From Agelaius tricolor (taxonomy: Eukaryota; Chordata; Aves; Passeriformes; Icteridae), in assembly GCA_023055355.1 (NCBI GenBank), contig JALJCS010000002.1, forward strand, positions 83,229,001 through 83,293,000: 64,000 nucleotides of DNA, given 5' to 3'. A program made the translations under genes and the position numbers. Below the pieces are notes generated by a model. That model made no database searches, had not been told where the DNA came from, and worked only from the letters and a program-made list of their open reading frames with translations. This document shows positions 27,411 to 40,863 of the stretch, piece after piece. The first letter of the stretch is position 1. Every line of letters starts with the position of its first letter.

Positions 27411-30400
27411 GCAAACAAAAACCAATCCCTTCTTAGCCTTCTCTTGGGGAAATAAAATGGACTTTGAGCCCTTTGTGAGAGTGAAGGTGTCAGATTAGAC
27501 CTCAGCCTCTTCTGGGCTTTTTTCCAGAATGGATAAGAAAAGTGAATGTAGGATTCTGAAATTATCTTACTATATTAAATTATCTTACTGCATTATACCT
27601 TTTTTACATGTATGCTTCATATTCCCCTCTTTATGCAGGCAACTACTGCAATATTGTTCTCGTTTTTTAATTATTTTGGTAGTTTAAGCTCATGGTTGCT
27701 TTTGCTATTGATAGGCTTGGCAAATCTGCCAGTCAAAGCCTCCTTCCCCTTCACAAACCTGATGGAACTCAGACAAGACATCCCATTTACATGCCCTGGT
27801 TAAGCCAATATTCCCTCAGCGCACAGCTGTGGCTGCATCACTGGCTGCTGCCACATGATTGTCCCCACAACTCAAACAGCAGTAACACAACCTGAAAGGG
27901 CCCGGGCATTGTGAACTTGCCTGGGGGAGTTATTAAAACGCTGTGGGAGAACATTTCAAGGAAATGGTGCAGATCATCGTGTCAGCTCAGCTGAAGAAGC
28001 TGGGAATGACTGAATAACAAAAAGGTGGGTAAATTACAAAAGGGCATTGTGGTGAAGGATGTTAAATTAGGGAAAGCCAACTGAAGTTTTTGAGTTCAAA
28101 ATGAAAGCAAGAGAAGTATCCAGAAGAGTGGAGAAGAACAACAGTCTTCCTACTATCTAAACTACAGATCAGCTGATTAGCTTCAGCAGCACTATTTCAA
28201 GGCACTTCATAAAAATTTTACCAAGAGAGAAACCAGTACAAATCTAGAGTCCAGGCTTTGTGAGCTCCTATTGCTCTTTTTCTCTAAAACACCTTAGTGC
28301 CCATGTTGCCACTGTTCATTTTATCCTTTTAAAAAAAATATGTTAACTTCAATCACAAGGATTTCTCTGTTTAGGTATGTTATGGGATATTCCTTTTTAG
28401 GAAGGACCATTTGTGATTTATCAGAAAGGCTGTCCACTGAACACTGATGTTTTTATTTCCTTGTCCAATCATATTCTGAGTATTTTCTTAAATTAATTTG
28501 TTCCCTTCTCAGGAAAGAGTTGGCACAGAATTCCACCAGGTTTCCAGAAACTGTTTCAGGCAAAAAGAGTTGAGATTGATTTTTAAAAACTTTTTAGATA
28601 TCTACCTAAAGTCCATTATCTAAAAACCTGTGTCACCTATCTCCCCAAACCAGTGCTCATCTTTGCGCACTCCAAAAACTACATGATTTTCAGAGGTGCT
28701 GAAAATAAGCAGTTGTTGCCAGTGTCATAGGGATACTGGTTTCAGCAGCTGCCATCTCAGTTTGGATGTACTCATAGCCTTAGGAAAGCCAAGAACAGAA
28801 CAGATCCAGATGTGTGAATCTATTCCTGTTAACACTGAACGAACACGACCTTGTCATTAATTTCCATGGGCGGAACAGCTGAAGCTGTGAAAATCACGTT
28901 CAACTTCAAACAAAATTTTGTTCCCTTTAAAATTAGAGATTAATGATTGCTCTGTTGAAAAAAGTAATCCAGTCAGTTTTTGAACACTTGTACAATGACA
29001 TGCCAGGAAATGTGATTCCAAATAAAGGTCCAGGTCTCAATAGTGTAGCTATTTCATCTGTGCTATTTTTGTCCTTTTCCAGTTGCAGTTATATCCATTC
29101 AACCCTAGCATATTTTAATTAAGAGGAGGAGAGAGGGGCAGGGGGAGGAAGGAAGCTGAAGTAAAAACTTTGGCTGGAAACTTAAGCAGAACACAAAATG
29201 TGGTTTTAATTCCCCAGAGACAGGACAGAAGAAAAGAGGCAGCCTTTCCATGTCCCAAAAGCCAAGTTTCCATGCGATGTACCGGTGAATTCATGGCAGA
29301 CAGCTGCAGTCTTTCACAAAGTCCCATGAAAAAGGAAGCAGGAATAGGGGGAGAGCAGAAACACCATCCTCTTTCCAGAAACTGAGCCTCAAACACAGCA
29401 AAAGCCAAGAAACTACCTTGAGGAAATACATCCTATGAAAATTCCTTCCAACTTCTGAACTCACAGACATCTAGTTTCTACTACATCTCAACAGAAGATG
29501 GTTGCTCAGCCCCAGGAATATGAACAAAGAGCTATTAATGAACTGATAAACTGCTAACAACATCTTCATATGAAATTCCACAGTAGAATGAAAAAATGAA
29601 GTAAATATATGCTTTCTGTAAATAAATAAAAAAATTAAATTAAAAAAAAAAAAATTTCTAGCTTTTACTAATAACATTCCACTTCCTACTAAACACAAGC
29701 ACAGGTCTCAATTCATGGCTGAATTCTGCTGGGTTTTACATTCCAGACTTTATGGCTGTTGCAATTCAGGTGTGATTCATATTTTAAAAGCCCCCAAATG
29801 GATACATATAAAAGCACAAATATAATATGGGAGTGGAGGAGGTGGCAGAACTTGATCCATTTATGCAATTTTTTGCTATTACTTAAACTTCAGAGCCACT
29901 GTTTCCGTTTACTTCACCAACATCTGTAATTACATGTCCATAACCAAAGCCCAGTTTATGAATTTAGCTGAGATCAGGCACACATTGTTCAGATGACTCA
30001 TAAGTTTTATCAGCAATTATTTCCTATTTACCTCTAAATTCTGGGTGCAAATACTGCAGAACATGCTGTTTTATAACAATGCACCAGCAACCCTACTACA
30101 TACATAGCAATTTAGGATGACCCCACACTTTTACATTCTGCAGCCTTTTCACTACCCACTTCTTAATCCATATAGCAGAAAACAAGTTGATACCAGTATC
30201 TATTATAGGCATATTCCTATTCCACACTGCACTATCTGAGAATCATGGATAAAGCAAAGTTAAACTGCAATGACACAATTCACTTCCATAATCACGTTTT
30301 AAAACCAGAAAAAAGATGATACAGTCTATTGGACATTAAAGTAATAAAGTGGATAATACTGTTTTCAGAGCATTGCACTCAAGAGCTGGATTTTCTTTTT

Positions 30401-30640
30401 GATACAGTGGCACAAATTCAAGCACTGACTGAAAAAGAAAGTAACTATCAAAAACTGTGTTTATATATTGCCAATGAAACTACCTAATGAATTAAAACCT
30501 CAAAACATTTAATAAAAATATATAAAGCATGCCATTGTATAACAATTTTAAATTATGAATAACTATTTTATAGGCACGTATACACATGTATATCTTTGGA
30601 GTATATACATATGTCTAACATATATACAAATATTAAATAT

Positions 30641-30678
30641 GTATTTATATAAAAATGCTGTATTTATATAAAAATGCC
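30641..30678. repeat. Two tandem 19-bp units in AT-rich stretch
   Basis: The unit GTATTTATATAAAAATGC plus one base is present twice back to back, with only the last base differing (T versus C). It sits at the end of a TA-rich stretch from about 30565. It is a simple tandem duplication. Confidence 0.85.
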
Positions 30679-33549
30679 ACAATCTTTAAGACCACCAGAA
30701 TACTGCAAACACAGAAAACAACATGTAGGGACTCAAAAAAAAAATCTAATAGTCTCATTATTTTAACTCAATTTATTTATAAACTGTAAGTTTAGTCAGG
30801 AGTTGTCTAAACTCATTTGTTTGATGCTATAGCTCAACTTCAGAGATCCTTATATTCAGTACTAATTAATGATCCATACCCTTTTGCTGCACCACTAATA
30901 AGAAACTGTGGTCAAGCAATTAAAATTCCAATCTCCGGAGTGCCCCTCCCCACAAAGAGAAGAGGAAGGGAAGTGGCAATCAAATGAATTAATCCACTGA
31001 TACACACTGAAACAGTCTGGATTTATTTTTTGATCTGCAAGACAGGCAACGTAGCTTCCAAAAAAGCACTTCATTTATTTGTGCTTCTGCCAAGTCCCAA
31101 GACTCCACAATGAATGCTTTGTTACTGTTCACAGATGACTTTTTGGGGGGAAGAAGCAGGCTTTTAATGAGAGAAATACTACAACCCAACTTGGTCAGGT
31201 TCTTGGCCAGATGCCTTTCTGAAGAACTGGGACTCTTCTGACACACTCAAACTGTTTCCTAGGAGGGAGGACAAAGACCACTGAGGGGAAGCCAGCAAGC
31301 CTGAGGAAAGCTCTTTTGTTACTACAGGAATGAGGACAGGATGTGTAGGTTTACAGTACGAAAGTAAAAGGAACAACATACCCAAATCTGATTGAAGACA
31401 CTTGATCAAGGAATTCCCCTCTGCAGGAGAAAAGCACAGAGTGTCCTCTACCATAATACCAGCATTGCCTGCTAGGCTTTATGTGAGAGATCAAATTTCC
31501 TCTAAACTCAAGCCAAGTGCGTGCCTTACAGTGAAGCACTGTATTAAAATGAGATGAGCTGCTGGTGCCATCATCAAAACTAGGACCCAAAGAAAAGAAT
31601 TTATGAATCAGACCATCTATGAAGACACATCACATGATCCTTTCAGCAGCTTTAATCTGGGCATAAACCAAAAAACAGCCAACAATCCTGCTTGTCAGTA
31701 TTTCCACTACATTTCCTACAGAAACATCTGTTACTATGCTCGGACAAGTATTATCCATTAACATCATCTGCTTTCCCCCATGCTGAAATGGATGTGAAAT
31801 AGTAAACCTCTTGATCTGCCAAAAGCATCAGATCTCCACCTCTGGGAGAAGATAGAAATTAGTTAAAATAAACACCTTGAGAGAATTAAAAATCTCCTTA
31901 ATGCTTTCGCCATTTCTCACACTGTAGTAAGACTGTGCTCAGCTTCTCATTTTCTGCTGTTTTTAAAATGATTCCATTGAATTCAGTGAATTGTCTATTC
32001 ATCTCTTAAAGAGACAGGCTTGGATTTAAATCATAAGGGGCTGTTTTTAAATAATTTTTAAAATATATTGCACTTACTATACTTTTTATGTGGAACACAA
32101 GAAGGAGTATTTCAAAAGATTAACTTCAGAAAGATCCAGAAGACAAACACATCTTTAAGATAAAGTTTACCTGAAAGGAGCATAGCAATTGGCCCTAAAA
32201 TGTAGCTAGTAAGCAACCAGGCTTCAAGTTTGAGTTTTCAGTAGCATACAAATAGGCTGGATTAAAAAGATCAACAACTGCATTTTAAAAATATAAAGAA
32301 TACTTCACGGTGTGCTTTTAAATTTGCAGCTGCTTTTATAGGAAAGTTGAAGCTATGTTAAGGAGGGATATAAGCACCATCACACACTTGCACTCAACAA
32401 ATGAAGGTAGTACCTTGAAAGTACCTTGCAATAAGCAATTTTATGTAGTTAAGAGAATTTTTTTGTCAACAAGGCAAGAGATTTGCAGTCCTGGCCCCAT
32501 CAAACAGGAGAAAATGGGACTAAATAAGCTCTTCTCAGGAAGCCATGCAAGCATGCGGTTTGTGAAACCTCATGGGTTTGACGATTTGAATAGGTCACAG
32601 TGATTAGCCACCCTGCGTTATCTACATCAGACTTCAAAAAACATAACTCACCACTAAAAATGTCTTAGAAGTTAAGAAATGGCAGGGGAAAGCCCAGCAC
32701 AGGTCTTGGCTGGAACCCCCTGTGGACTCTTCCTCCTTCCCATCTGCCCCAGGGGCCACCACTCTGGTTTCAGCACTTGTGAAGCTTACACACATAATGG
32801 AGATTACATTCCCAGGCCATTCCATGCTTCTGTGTAACACCAAAAATTCCTCCCTTACTTATCCTCAGTTTCTTTTCCTGAGACTTTGCCTGTGGTGTGG
32901 GCTGATTTAGCCACTGATTCCCTAGGCCTGACGTCTCCGTCACCAAACACTTCTTCAACAGTTTCTGAGTTTCCTCAGCATAAGTGTTTTCTAGGGAGGG
33001 AAGGCTTTATATGTCTTCCTATCGTATGCAGTGTATCAATTTTGTCAACTGTAAAGCCTCTAAATATTAATTTATTTTCGTTCTTCCACAAAGCCCTGGT
33101 TTTGTACTGCACATAGAGCGGCATGAGCAGACCACACAACTCAGGTCCCACCAGCCTGCAGGAGACAGCCTGAAAGCTCCACCTCCAGTCAGCACTCCCC
33201 ATCCACTTCTCTCTGAGGTCACCTGGAGCTGGTCACTGCTAACCATCCCCCTTCAGCTCCTTTCTGAGCTGAACTTCCATGGTCTAATAATAAAGTTCAT
33301 GTTTAAAGTTAACAGCACATAGGCTCAAGGAAGCAGGATGAATTTCAGTGCTGGGGTGAGATTTTCTGTATTTCTCTTCAAAACAGATTAACAGAAATTA
33401 ATCACACACAAACTTGTGTCACACACACAACGGAATCAACAATGGAACTGGAGGCTGAATATGTGACACCAGCACTTAAGCTGATAAATTGATTAAAAGC
33501 AGTCCCAGGTTGTCAGTAACCTGGTACACAAAATTTTCAAACTAGTAAA

Positions 33550-33550
<1 letters not shown>

Positions 33551-33598
<48 letters not shown>
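33551..33598. repeat. (TAA)16 microsatellite
   Basis: Sixteen perfect TAA units. A long pure array of this type is usually length-polymorphic. No retroelement tail relation is evident. Confidence 0.97.
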
Positions 33599-33599
<1 letters not shown>

Positions 33600-34371
33600 C
33601 CAAAGGCAGACTGTTTCCATTGGGTGTTTCTCAATACTTTCCATTAGAATGTCCTTTACTCATACCTACTACGCTAAATGTGTTACAGTTTCCTTCAAGT
33701 AATTTAGTTTATTTTAAATTTCAAAGTTTCTGTTTCAATCAATTGGATGTATTCAGTTCACAGTTTTGATATGTCACTAACAATAATTGCATGAATTCTA
33801 GAGTCAAGGTCCCATAAGCTATTCATCTATCCTTCAAAAACTTTATGTACTGCAGCAAAACAAATGCATATACATCTCTTCATAATCTGAAAAAAAAATT
33901 TTTAGCTTGTAAATCCCAGAAGTACAATGTTTGGTTAAAAAAAAAGATGCTTATAGCTTGATCTAGGAGACACTGATGCTATCTTGAAGAACTTGTACTC
34001 AAAAGAAGCAGGACTCAGTGGAGAACAGGGAGAAGCTACATTGCACAAGTGTCTCTCATCAAATAAACTACAAATTGAAAAAACTACTGCCAAAACCTGA
34101 AGACTGTAGCTATGTAACCTACTACTTTTTTAAGTAAAATGTGACACAGCTCATTTGCTACATTGTTATGTGACACTGAACTCTGCAATTAGAACTATGC
34201 AGATCTTTCATAATGGAAGTGGGAAACATCTGAAACTGGCAATTTGGGAGCTGAACATGGAAATTAGCAGTCACATTTTGAGAAAAAGCATTGTGGGACC
34301 TGTGAGTCACTCACTGATAACCAAACTGGAGCTTCGGCTTGTCCCCAAAGCTGAATGTGTTCTAAGATTAA

Positions 34372-34372
<1 letters not shown>

Positions 34373-34417
<45 letters not shown>
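34373..34417. repeat. Poly-A tract, A45
   Basis: Forty-five consecutive A follow a unique-looking sequence ending GATTAAC, then AGG/A-rich sequence continues to about 34450. It could be the tail of an old retrocopy inserted in plus orientation, or a simple homopolymer expansion. The preceding 250 bp matches no gene I recognise. It reads as poly-U in the SNTB1 transcript. Confidence 0.93.
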
Positions 34418-34419
<2 letters not shown>

Positions 34420-37400
34420 AAAGAAAAAAATTTTAAAAGGAAAAAAATATGTAGTTTAGTCAAAAGGACTAGGTAATCCTACTCGAAGTACAACAGAAAA
34501 ATGTAACATTTCATCAATGGAACTGTAGCACTCAGATTTATAAGGGCCCTCTCCTACCCAAAACTGACACTACATTTTAAAATCTTTTACGTATATGTCA
34601 GGAATAAGTTGATTCAGAATTTCTTGTGTGTTGCTCGTGCTTGTTTCCCTGCCTCTGTCAGTATTTATAGATCCCTCTCCCATCACCCACACACTCAGAT
34701 GGAATTCAAGGTGTCTGGTATTGCCAGCCTGCTATAATTTTTCTATTTACATGAGTAATCTCAAGTGTCAGAACAAATATTTCAGCCGCTAGTGATTATG
34801 TGAAAAATACATAAGGGTATTACGGTTTTAGAGGATGCTGTTATTTCAGCAGGCACACAAATCATTAAGTAGTACAGGGTAGACTGAAAATGGCACTCAC
34901 TGAGAGGGAAATTATTATGCTGTGTATGATTGTACCTCTTTTACAGATGGCTAAACTGACACAGGCAAGTTAAACTGCCTTCCTCAAAGTCATGCAGTAA
35001 GTCACAGACAGTTCTCAGCATTACACTCAATTTCTACCTATATTGCTTTTTCTCTTTAAACAAGTCAGAGATCCTAGTGCCAGTGAAAACTGGATTTGCA
35101 ATGCCTACTGTCTTCTCCCTATGAGAAGACCCTTGAGGATCTTCTAAGATCTCTAGGATTTATCTTGAAGAGCAGAGCTGCAATCACTTGCAAAGTTTCA
35201 GTTCACCCTTTTCATTCGTCACTGGACAATACCAAGAGCTTTCAAAATGAACAAACTCAGGGCACTGCATTCAGCTTAGAACTTGCTATAACTCCTGTGG
35301 CTGGGCTGTGCACCAAAAAGCATCAGGTAATTATAAAAGTCTTTGTTTTGGGGAACCCTTTAGTTTGCAACCTTACCAACAGGACAGGCCAATGGCCATA
35401 TCCAGAATGCCTGGTTCTGAAGCCCAAGCTCAGCCCCACACTGCCTCTGCTCTATCTAAAGTCATTTGCAAGACTACCCAGCAGGAGAGTGGCAGGCCTG
35501 GGATGAGGCTTGGCTGTACACCTATTTCCTGGCTCATCTACAGGCAAAAGAAAACTACCTGAAGCAGACATATTGCTCACTGAGGCACTGGAAGGGAGAG
35601 AAGAGCTCACATGACACCACCCCTTGTATTTCAAGGGGTAAAGGAAACAGGACTGTATATGCAGGAAGGGTGATGAAAAGAGTTGGACAATGAAACATTA
35701 AACCACATCCTTGAGCCTCAGTTCTTTGGCTCCCAATTAATGCAGTTCTTTTCTACCAGGGATTATGGTTTTCTCTAGGAATAAGCCACTGAAATCCTAT
35801 CAACAAACTACAACAATCAACAATTAAAGAATAAGCACACCAGTCATTAGCATCAGCTAGAAGGTTTTCAGAAACCACCTGCACTTGGAGCAGGCATGGG
35901 AAATTCTCAGAACTGACGCACAGAAAGAGACTGAGACTGAAACCCAACTGTGCTGCCATAGGACTGTGGATGGCATCATGTGCTGCTCTTTGCATCTCAA
36001 AGTCTCTTACCAAGATGACAGCTCTTCTGTTCTCATCCCTGAGGGGCTATAGTTACTGTGTCTTAAAAAATGCCAAGGATCTGTGATGGAATATGGTCCT
36101 CCTGGAACTTCAGTGCATAATGCAATTTGGGGTGAGAAATACTTGAGAGGAGGGGCAGGTTTATTACTTTTAAATAGCCTCATCTTAAAAAACTATTCTA
36201 CAGACAGGATCTCAAAAACTAATTAGTGAACACAGTGAACTCACAAAACACAGTGAATCCTCACAAAAATACTGATTTCAGAAACTGTTTCTTTTCCATG
36301 AAATGGTTTTGTGAAGTGCTTTAAAAATACATCTTCATTCGAATTCTATTCTTTCTCTACAAACAAAACAGAACTGTGAATTGACATTTTGATTTAAAAT
36401 TACTTTTTAAGATCAAACTCCTTTTCTAATAAATATTGCATAGAGTTTCCCAGCATCCATTCTGTCAACTAGAAAATTTATACAGTTATGATTCTATTAG
36501 GTTTCTTGCAGTGGACTGGGCATTTAATCAATGAGAGCAGAGAGCATCTAAACAGGGTTAGGCTGCAAATTCCTTTCAGTGAGAAGTTAAATCCCCATTA
36601 GCTTTGAGCCATAAGCCCCCCTGGGTTTAGCATGCAGCTTAAAAGATAACTCTGTGAGGGGTCATGGCTCTTTACTGAGGCACAGAAAGCCTATTTCACA
36701 GACCGCCCTGCAATAATAATGTAAATATAATCCCGTTTCAGTGGGCACTTTATCCTTACAAAAAACAGGCGGTGTTTTCTGTCCCAGAAAAAAAAAATCA
36801 CAATAATCTTCAATTTAAGGGTAAAGTAATTCCCTGCTTCATTCAAGCCCGACTATAGAGAGCTACTGAGGCTGTCCTGGCCCTGCACTGATGCTGGGGC
36901 CAGCAAAGTCCCCCCATCTCCTGTAGGGCAAGACAGGCTGCTCTCAGCAGCTGCTTTCAGCAAGTGAAGTCGACTCGGCACATCAAAACAATTTGCTAAA
37001 TACCGGTCTTGACTGTTTCAGGTTAGGTCAAAGCCAGGTTAAAATAGTACAATCTATTGTTTTTCAAAGTCTGCAAACTGTCTGCCAAGTACTTTTCGGT
37101 CAACTAGTACAAGAGGCTGATAACAGAGGCTGGAAAAGAAACTGAGCTTCAAAGGGCTGTAATAAAATGCAACTGGTTCAAATCATCACAGAGAAAACCA
37201 TTTGTTTAATCAGTGAGAAGAATGCTAATTTGTCTGTATCTCAAATTTATTTGCCATTTGTATTACTGGAACCACTTACCAGGATTAGTGAGGAACCAGG
37301 GCAGAACAGCCTCAGATGCTGTTCAAACACAAAACAAAAAGCTGGTCCCCTCCCAAAGATCTTAGAAATCAAGAACAAGTTAAAGGACAATAGGGACACG

Positions 37401-37500
37401 ACAAGAAAATAAGCAGGCAGAAGAGCCCACAGTAAAAATCATGCATCTCCCTGTGCTGTTACAGCTGCACTGCATCCCCTGTAAGGGAGACAGCAGTAGC

Positions 37501-37545
37501 AGGTGCTGTAAAAACAGGTCTGTAAAAAGCAGGTCTGTAAAAACA
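37501..37545. repeat. Three tandem units of about 15-16 bp
   Basis: Three successive variants of AGGTCTGTAAAAAGC occur; the first reads AGGTGCTGTAAAAAC. It is a small imperfect minisatellite. Confidence 0.8.
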
Positions 37546-37740
37546 CTGAAGAAAGCTGACTGGGGTGACACACTTGCTAGGATGCTTTTACAATGAATAG
37601 TGGCAAGAATTTTCCCTTGTTCTCACTGCTACTTCCGAAGAAGGGATTCCATCAAGACATAAACTTTCAGCACCACCTCAGGCATAAAAGGTTTTCACAC
37701 TGGAGCTGTAGCCTGAATTCTGCTGTTAAATATAAATATA

Positions 37741-37797
37741 GATAAAATAATATAGATAAAATATAGATAAAATATAGATAAAATAATTCAGATAAAA
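37741..37797. repeat. GATAAAATATA minisatellite
   Basis: Tandem copies of an 11-bp AT-rich unit (GATAAAATATA) recur with small length changes, ending in GATAAAAGC. The array includes several GATA cores, but it is most simply a tandem repeat. Confidence 0.85.
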
Positions 37798-38332
37798 GCA
37801 TTTATCTGAAGCAAGGACAGCTGAAGTGACTGGGAGCAATTGGGCAGATGAGGATGCCCAGCAGAGCCTGTATGGGCAGGCAGAGTGGCCTCGAGGCACA
37901 CAGAATGGAAAGTCCTCAATACATGGGCAGACTGACAGCAGCTCTGCTGAACCTCACAATCTCTGTCTTGGCCTCACACGTTCAGGCCAATGCACAAAAA
38001 AGGGGGAAAAAATACCCTGCTTATATGTCTGTCCTGTGAGACCTGGGGATAATCCTGTTGTAAAAGTAAATAAGCTTGCAAGGCTTGCAGAGTGAAAGCA
38101 AAGGATAGTACATGTGCATGTTTCATTAGTGCAACTGGTTTTCTTTATGCTCTGGTGTGGGAGCACCTTTGAAATGAGGAGCTGAAAGCACAGCTTTCTC
38201 AGCCACATCATCTGTGCTTTTACAGAGGCTTGGGGATCCACAACAGGGATAACTATCTGTTTGAGGCTTGTTTGCTTTATTTAGCTCAAGGGCAGGTCTC
38301 TCTGCTACTTGCAGAGAGCACAATCAGATAAT

Positions 38333-38398
38333 ATCAGTGCTGCTGCTTTTTTTTTTTTTTGCCTTTTTTTTTTTTTTTTTTACAGCAGCAGCACTGAT
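38333..38398. repeat. 15-bp perfect inverted repeat enclosing interrupted poly-T
   Basis: Left arm ATCAGTGCTGCTGCT (38333-38347) is the exact reverse complement of the right arm AGCAGCAGCACTGAT (38384-38398). The 36-bp spacer is almost all T, broken by GCC near its middle. The + strand could fold into a hairpin with a T-rich loop. The origin is unknown: a foldback insertion, a template-switch event or chance duplication are all possible. Confidence 0.9.
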
Positions 38399-38933
38399 GG
38401 GCACAGAGGGGGAAAGAATGTATCAAGAATAATTTCTGCCTCAAAGAGCTTCTGATCTCAAGGTCACTTACAATTTCTGCCAAAGTCACTGGGTTCATTA
38501 TCAGTGGGAATTAGCTCAGGTCAAATGGTCAAAGCTGAAGATATGAATAGTCTATAAAGAAGCAAAGAATGGGAAGTGGGAGGAAAACTAGCACTGGCAG
38601 GTTATGTAGCAGCATGAGTAGCTGTTGAACTCCAGTTCAACAAGAGATATCCCAAATAGAACCACTGAAAAAGAGCTTTCAGGTCAGCTTTAGTGCTGAC
38701 ACTATACCTCAGTGCAGACTGCAAACACCAGCCTGCCTGCATCCCTTCAGTCAGGGTGACTCTTCTCTCATCTTGCACACCAAAGACCATGAGAATCATA
38801 TCAACATATATTTCTAAAGAGATCACTCACATAAATAAGCAGACCTTTGGACTTATTGCTATTGTAGGTTTGTGCTCCAGTTTTTAAAGGACAAGTTTGA
38901 AACTCTAGATTTCAGCAAATATCAGAAACTGAT

Positions 38934-38987
38934 AATTCAGTATTTATCTACAATTCAATATTTATCTATAATTCAATACTCATCTAC
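38934..38987. repeat. Three tandem 18-bp units
   Basis: Three adjacent 18-bp units of the form AATTCAATATTTATCTAT occur with one to three differences between them, at 38934, 38952 and 38970. It is a small minisatellite. Confidence 0.9.
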
Positions 38988-39829
38988 AACTCTTTAAAGA
39001 CCAATTCTGCAACTGCCTCCCTTTTAGAGACTGTAAGAGGCTGAAATAAAGTTGGTGGCAGATGGAGAGCCTAAAGCAAAACCTTTGAGGAATCTGCCTG
39101 ATTGGTTATTGAATTTAGGGAAAAAAAGATGAGGATCTGGGAGAGGATTTTAAGCTGGCTGGTGGCAGAGGTATGTCTGTGACATTTACATCTCTTCCAG
39201 CACAGAGAGTGTTAGAAACTTATTCTGGTGGATAAATAATGGCCCACTAGTTATCCTAAGTTAAGAGCTGAGAATACTGGAGTGCTGTATACACTCTTTG
39301 TTTAACCAAGGGTTATTCTGTAGTTGTTTCATTAAATACATGATAGATTAGAGAATGTACAAGCCTATCAATTGCAAAGAGGGCAGACCAGCTCTGAAGT
39401 TTGTGCCAGTAAACAGAGTACTTCTAGGTCACTTCAGCTTCCTCCAGACTTTTTTTCACACTATTTATATTGCACTGCCTCCTTGTCTTAGACCACTGAA
39501 GGGACAAATCATCATCACCTTCAGAGGCAGGACTAGGAGACTCGTAGGATTCTGGCAGATTGACAGCACAATCCCTGGATCTCAGTTTAGCTTACAAACA
39601 CCTGGCTTACACTCTGAGGTTTATAGGATTTGTACTTAGCATGCAGTGACACTAATGATCAATGACCAGAAAGCCCTCTTCAACAAAAGTGTTAATGAGA
39701 TAATTCAGTAGCAGCAGATATACAACAGAGCAACTATACAGACACAAGCCAATTCAGTAATACCTGGACATTTATAAATGTACACAGATGTACGTGCATC
39801 TCTTCAACACGTGCCATGTCCTAGGGTAC

Positions 39830-40400
39830 TGTTAGAGATTTCTGGCTCCCCATTCCTCCAGCAGCTATTACCAGATCACAGGGGTCCTACCCCTCAACCC
39901 CTGGCACCAATCCTACATTTTTTCCTCTGTCAGGAATGGAGCAGCAGCAGCAGCAGCAGTCTCCCCTTCAGCCAGCGTGTGCCCCAGCCCCTTTGCTGCC
40001 TCCCTCCCACGGGCACACACTGCTCACCCTTCTCACCCACCCCACTGACTGCCAATCTCTTCCCTCACTGCTCAGAACACCTCACCTTCCCTTTAACTCT
40101 TTCCTTCCCACAGCAGCAGCCTCTAAACTCTTCTGCTAAGGAAGGGAAGGAGGAAAGAGAGGGGGCACAGAGACAGCCAGTGCTGCTGAGCCAGGCTGCC
40201 CTTGCCTCTCCCCCTTTGCTCCGTGCAGAGGCTGCACACAGGGAGCAGCAGCTGCTGCTGGACCCCAGCACCTCTCCCACCCTGCCAGTGCCCTGTGCTG
40301 GGACAGGTGCTGCAAGAAGCTCCCAGGCTGTGCCTGCAGGGCTGTCCCCATGGGAAAGCACAGCAACAAGGGCAGAGGCATCCCATGAGCTACGTGTTGT
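39830..40400. other. GC-richer intronic block with (AGC)6 and C/T-rich tracts
   Basis: This stretch is clearly richer in G and C than its surroundings. It carries (AGC)6 at 39940-39957, long CCT/CTC-rich tracts, and GCAGCAGCTGCTGCTGG near 40241-40260. Open frames run through it on both strands (about 210 codons on plus, up to about 137 on minus). Their composition is Ser, Pro and Leu rich and resembles no family, so they look like by-products of base composition. CpG is sparse, so it is not a classic CpG island. It could be an old repeat, a regulatory element or an unannotated non-coding exon. Confidence 0.4.
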
Positions 40401-40797
40401 ACTCTGGTGAATGATGAGAACATGTTCATGTCAGGAATTCTATCTACTATTACACAGAAATATTGTCTCTCTGATAAAATATCTTTATAACATTCTTGGC
40501 ACTCTCTAACCAGTATTTTCAGGTCACTTCCCAGCAGCTCAGCACCCATCAGTCAGATCAATTTGTGGCAGTAGAGTTTTAGTGCTCTCTGCAAATGGAT
40601 GCCTTGGATAAAGCAGGAATGAGGTATCCATGCTGGACCACGGCATGGCTACCACAACCTTTTGGCAGGCATGGGGAATTAGAAGAAATTAAAAGACAAA
40701 ATATATATTTAATAATATAAAGTCAAATTAAGCTTTAAGAAAGGAATTGTGATTTTAAGGAAAAGAAAACTTTATCAAATCAAGGACACTGTATCCT

Positions 40798-40863
40798 AAA
40801 AACAAAACAAAAAAAACCCCAACAAAACCAAACACCACAAACCACGCAAATACAAAACAAACA
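40798..40863. repeat. A/C-only low-complexity tract
   Basis: About 65 bases are almost wholly A and C (CAAAAC-type units; a single G and a single T break it). It is a low-complexity sequence of a kind common in bird introns, resembling the reverse complement of the T/G tract at 62553-62653. Confidence 0.8.

Noticed and set aside
37165..37190. GGTTCAAATC-like tRNA B-box match
   Set aside because: No A box at the right distance and no cloverleaf can be formed; chance match.
39778..40410. 210-codon plus-strand open frame
   Set aside because: It lies in a GC-rich block, is low in diversity (Ser, Pro, Leu and Gln runs), has overlapping open frames on the other strand, and matches no domain I know. 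Splice signals and conservation are not evident.
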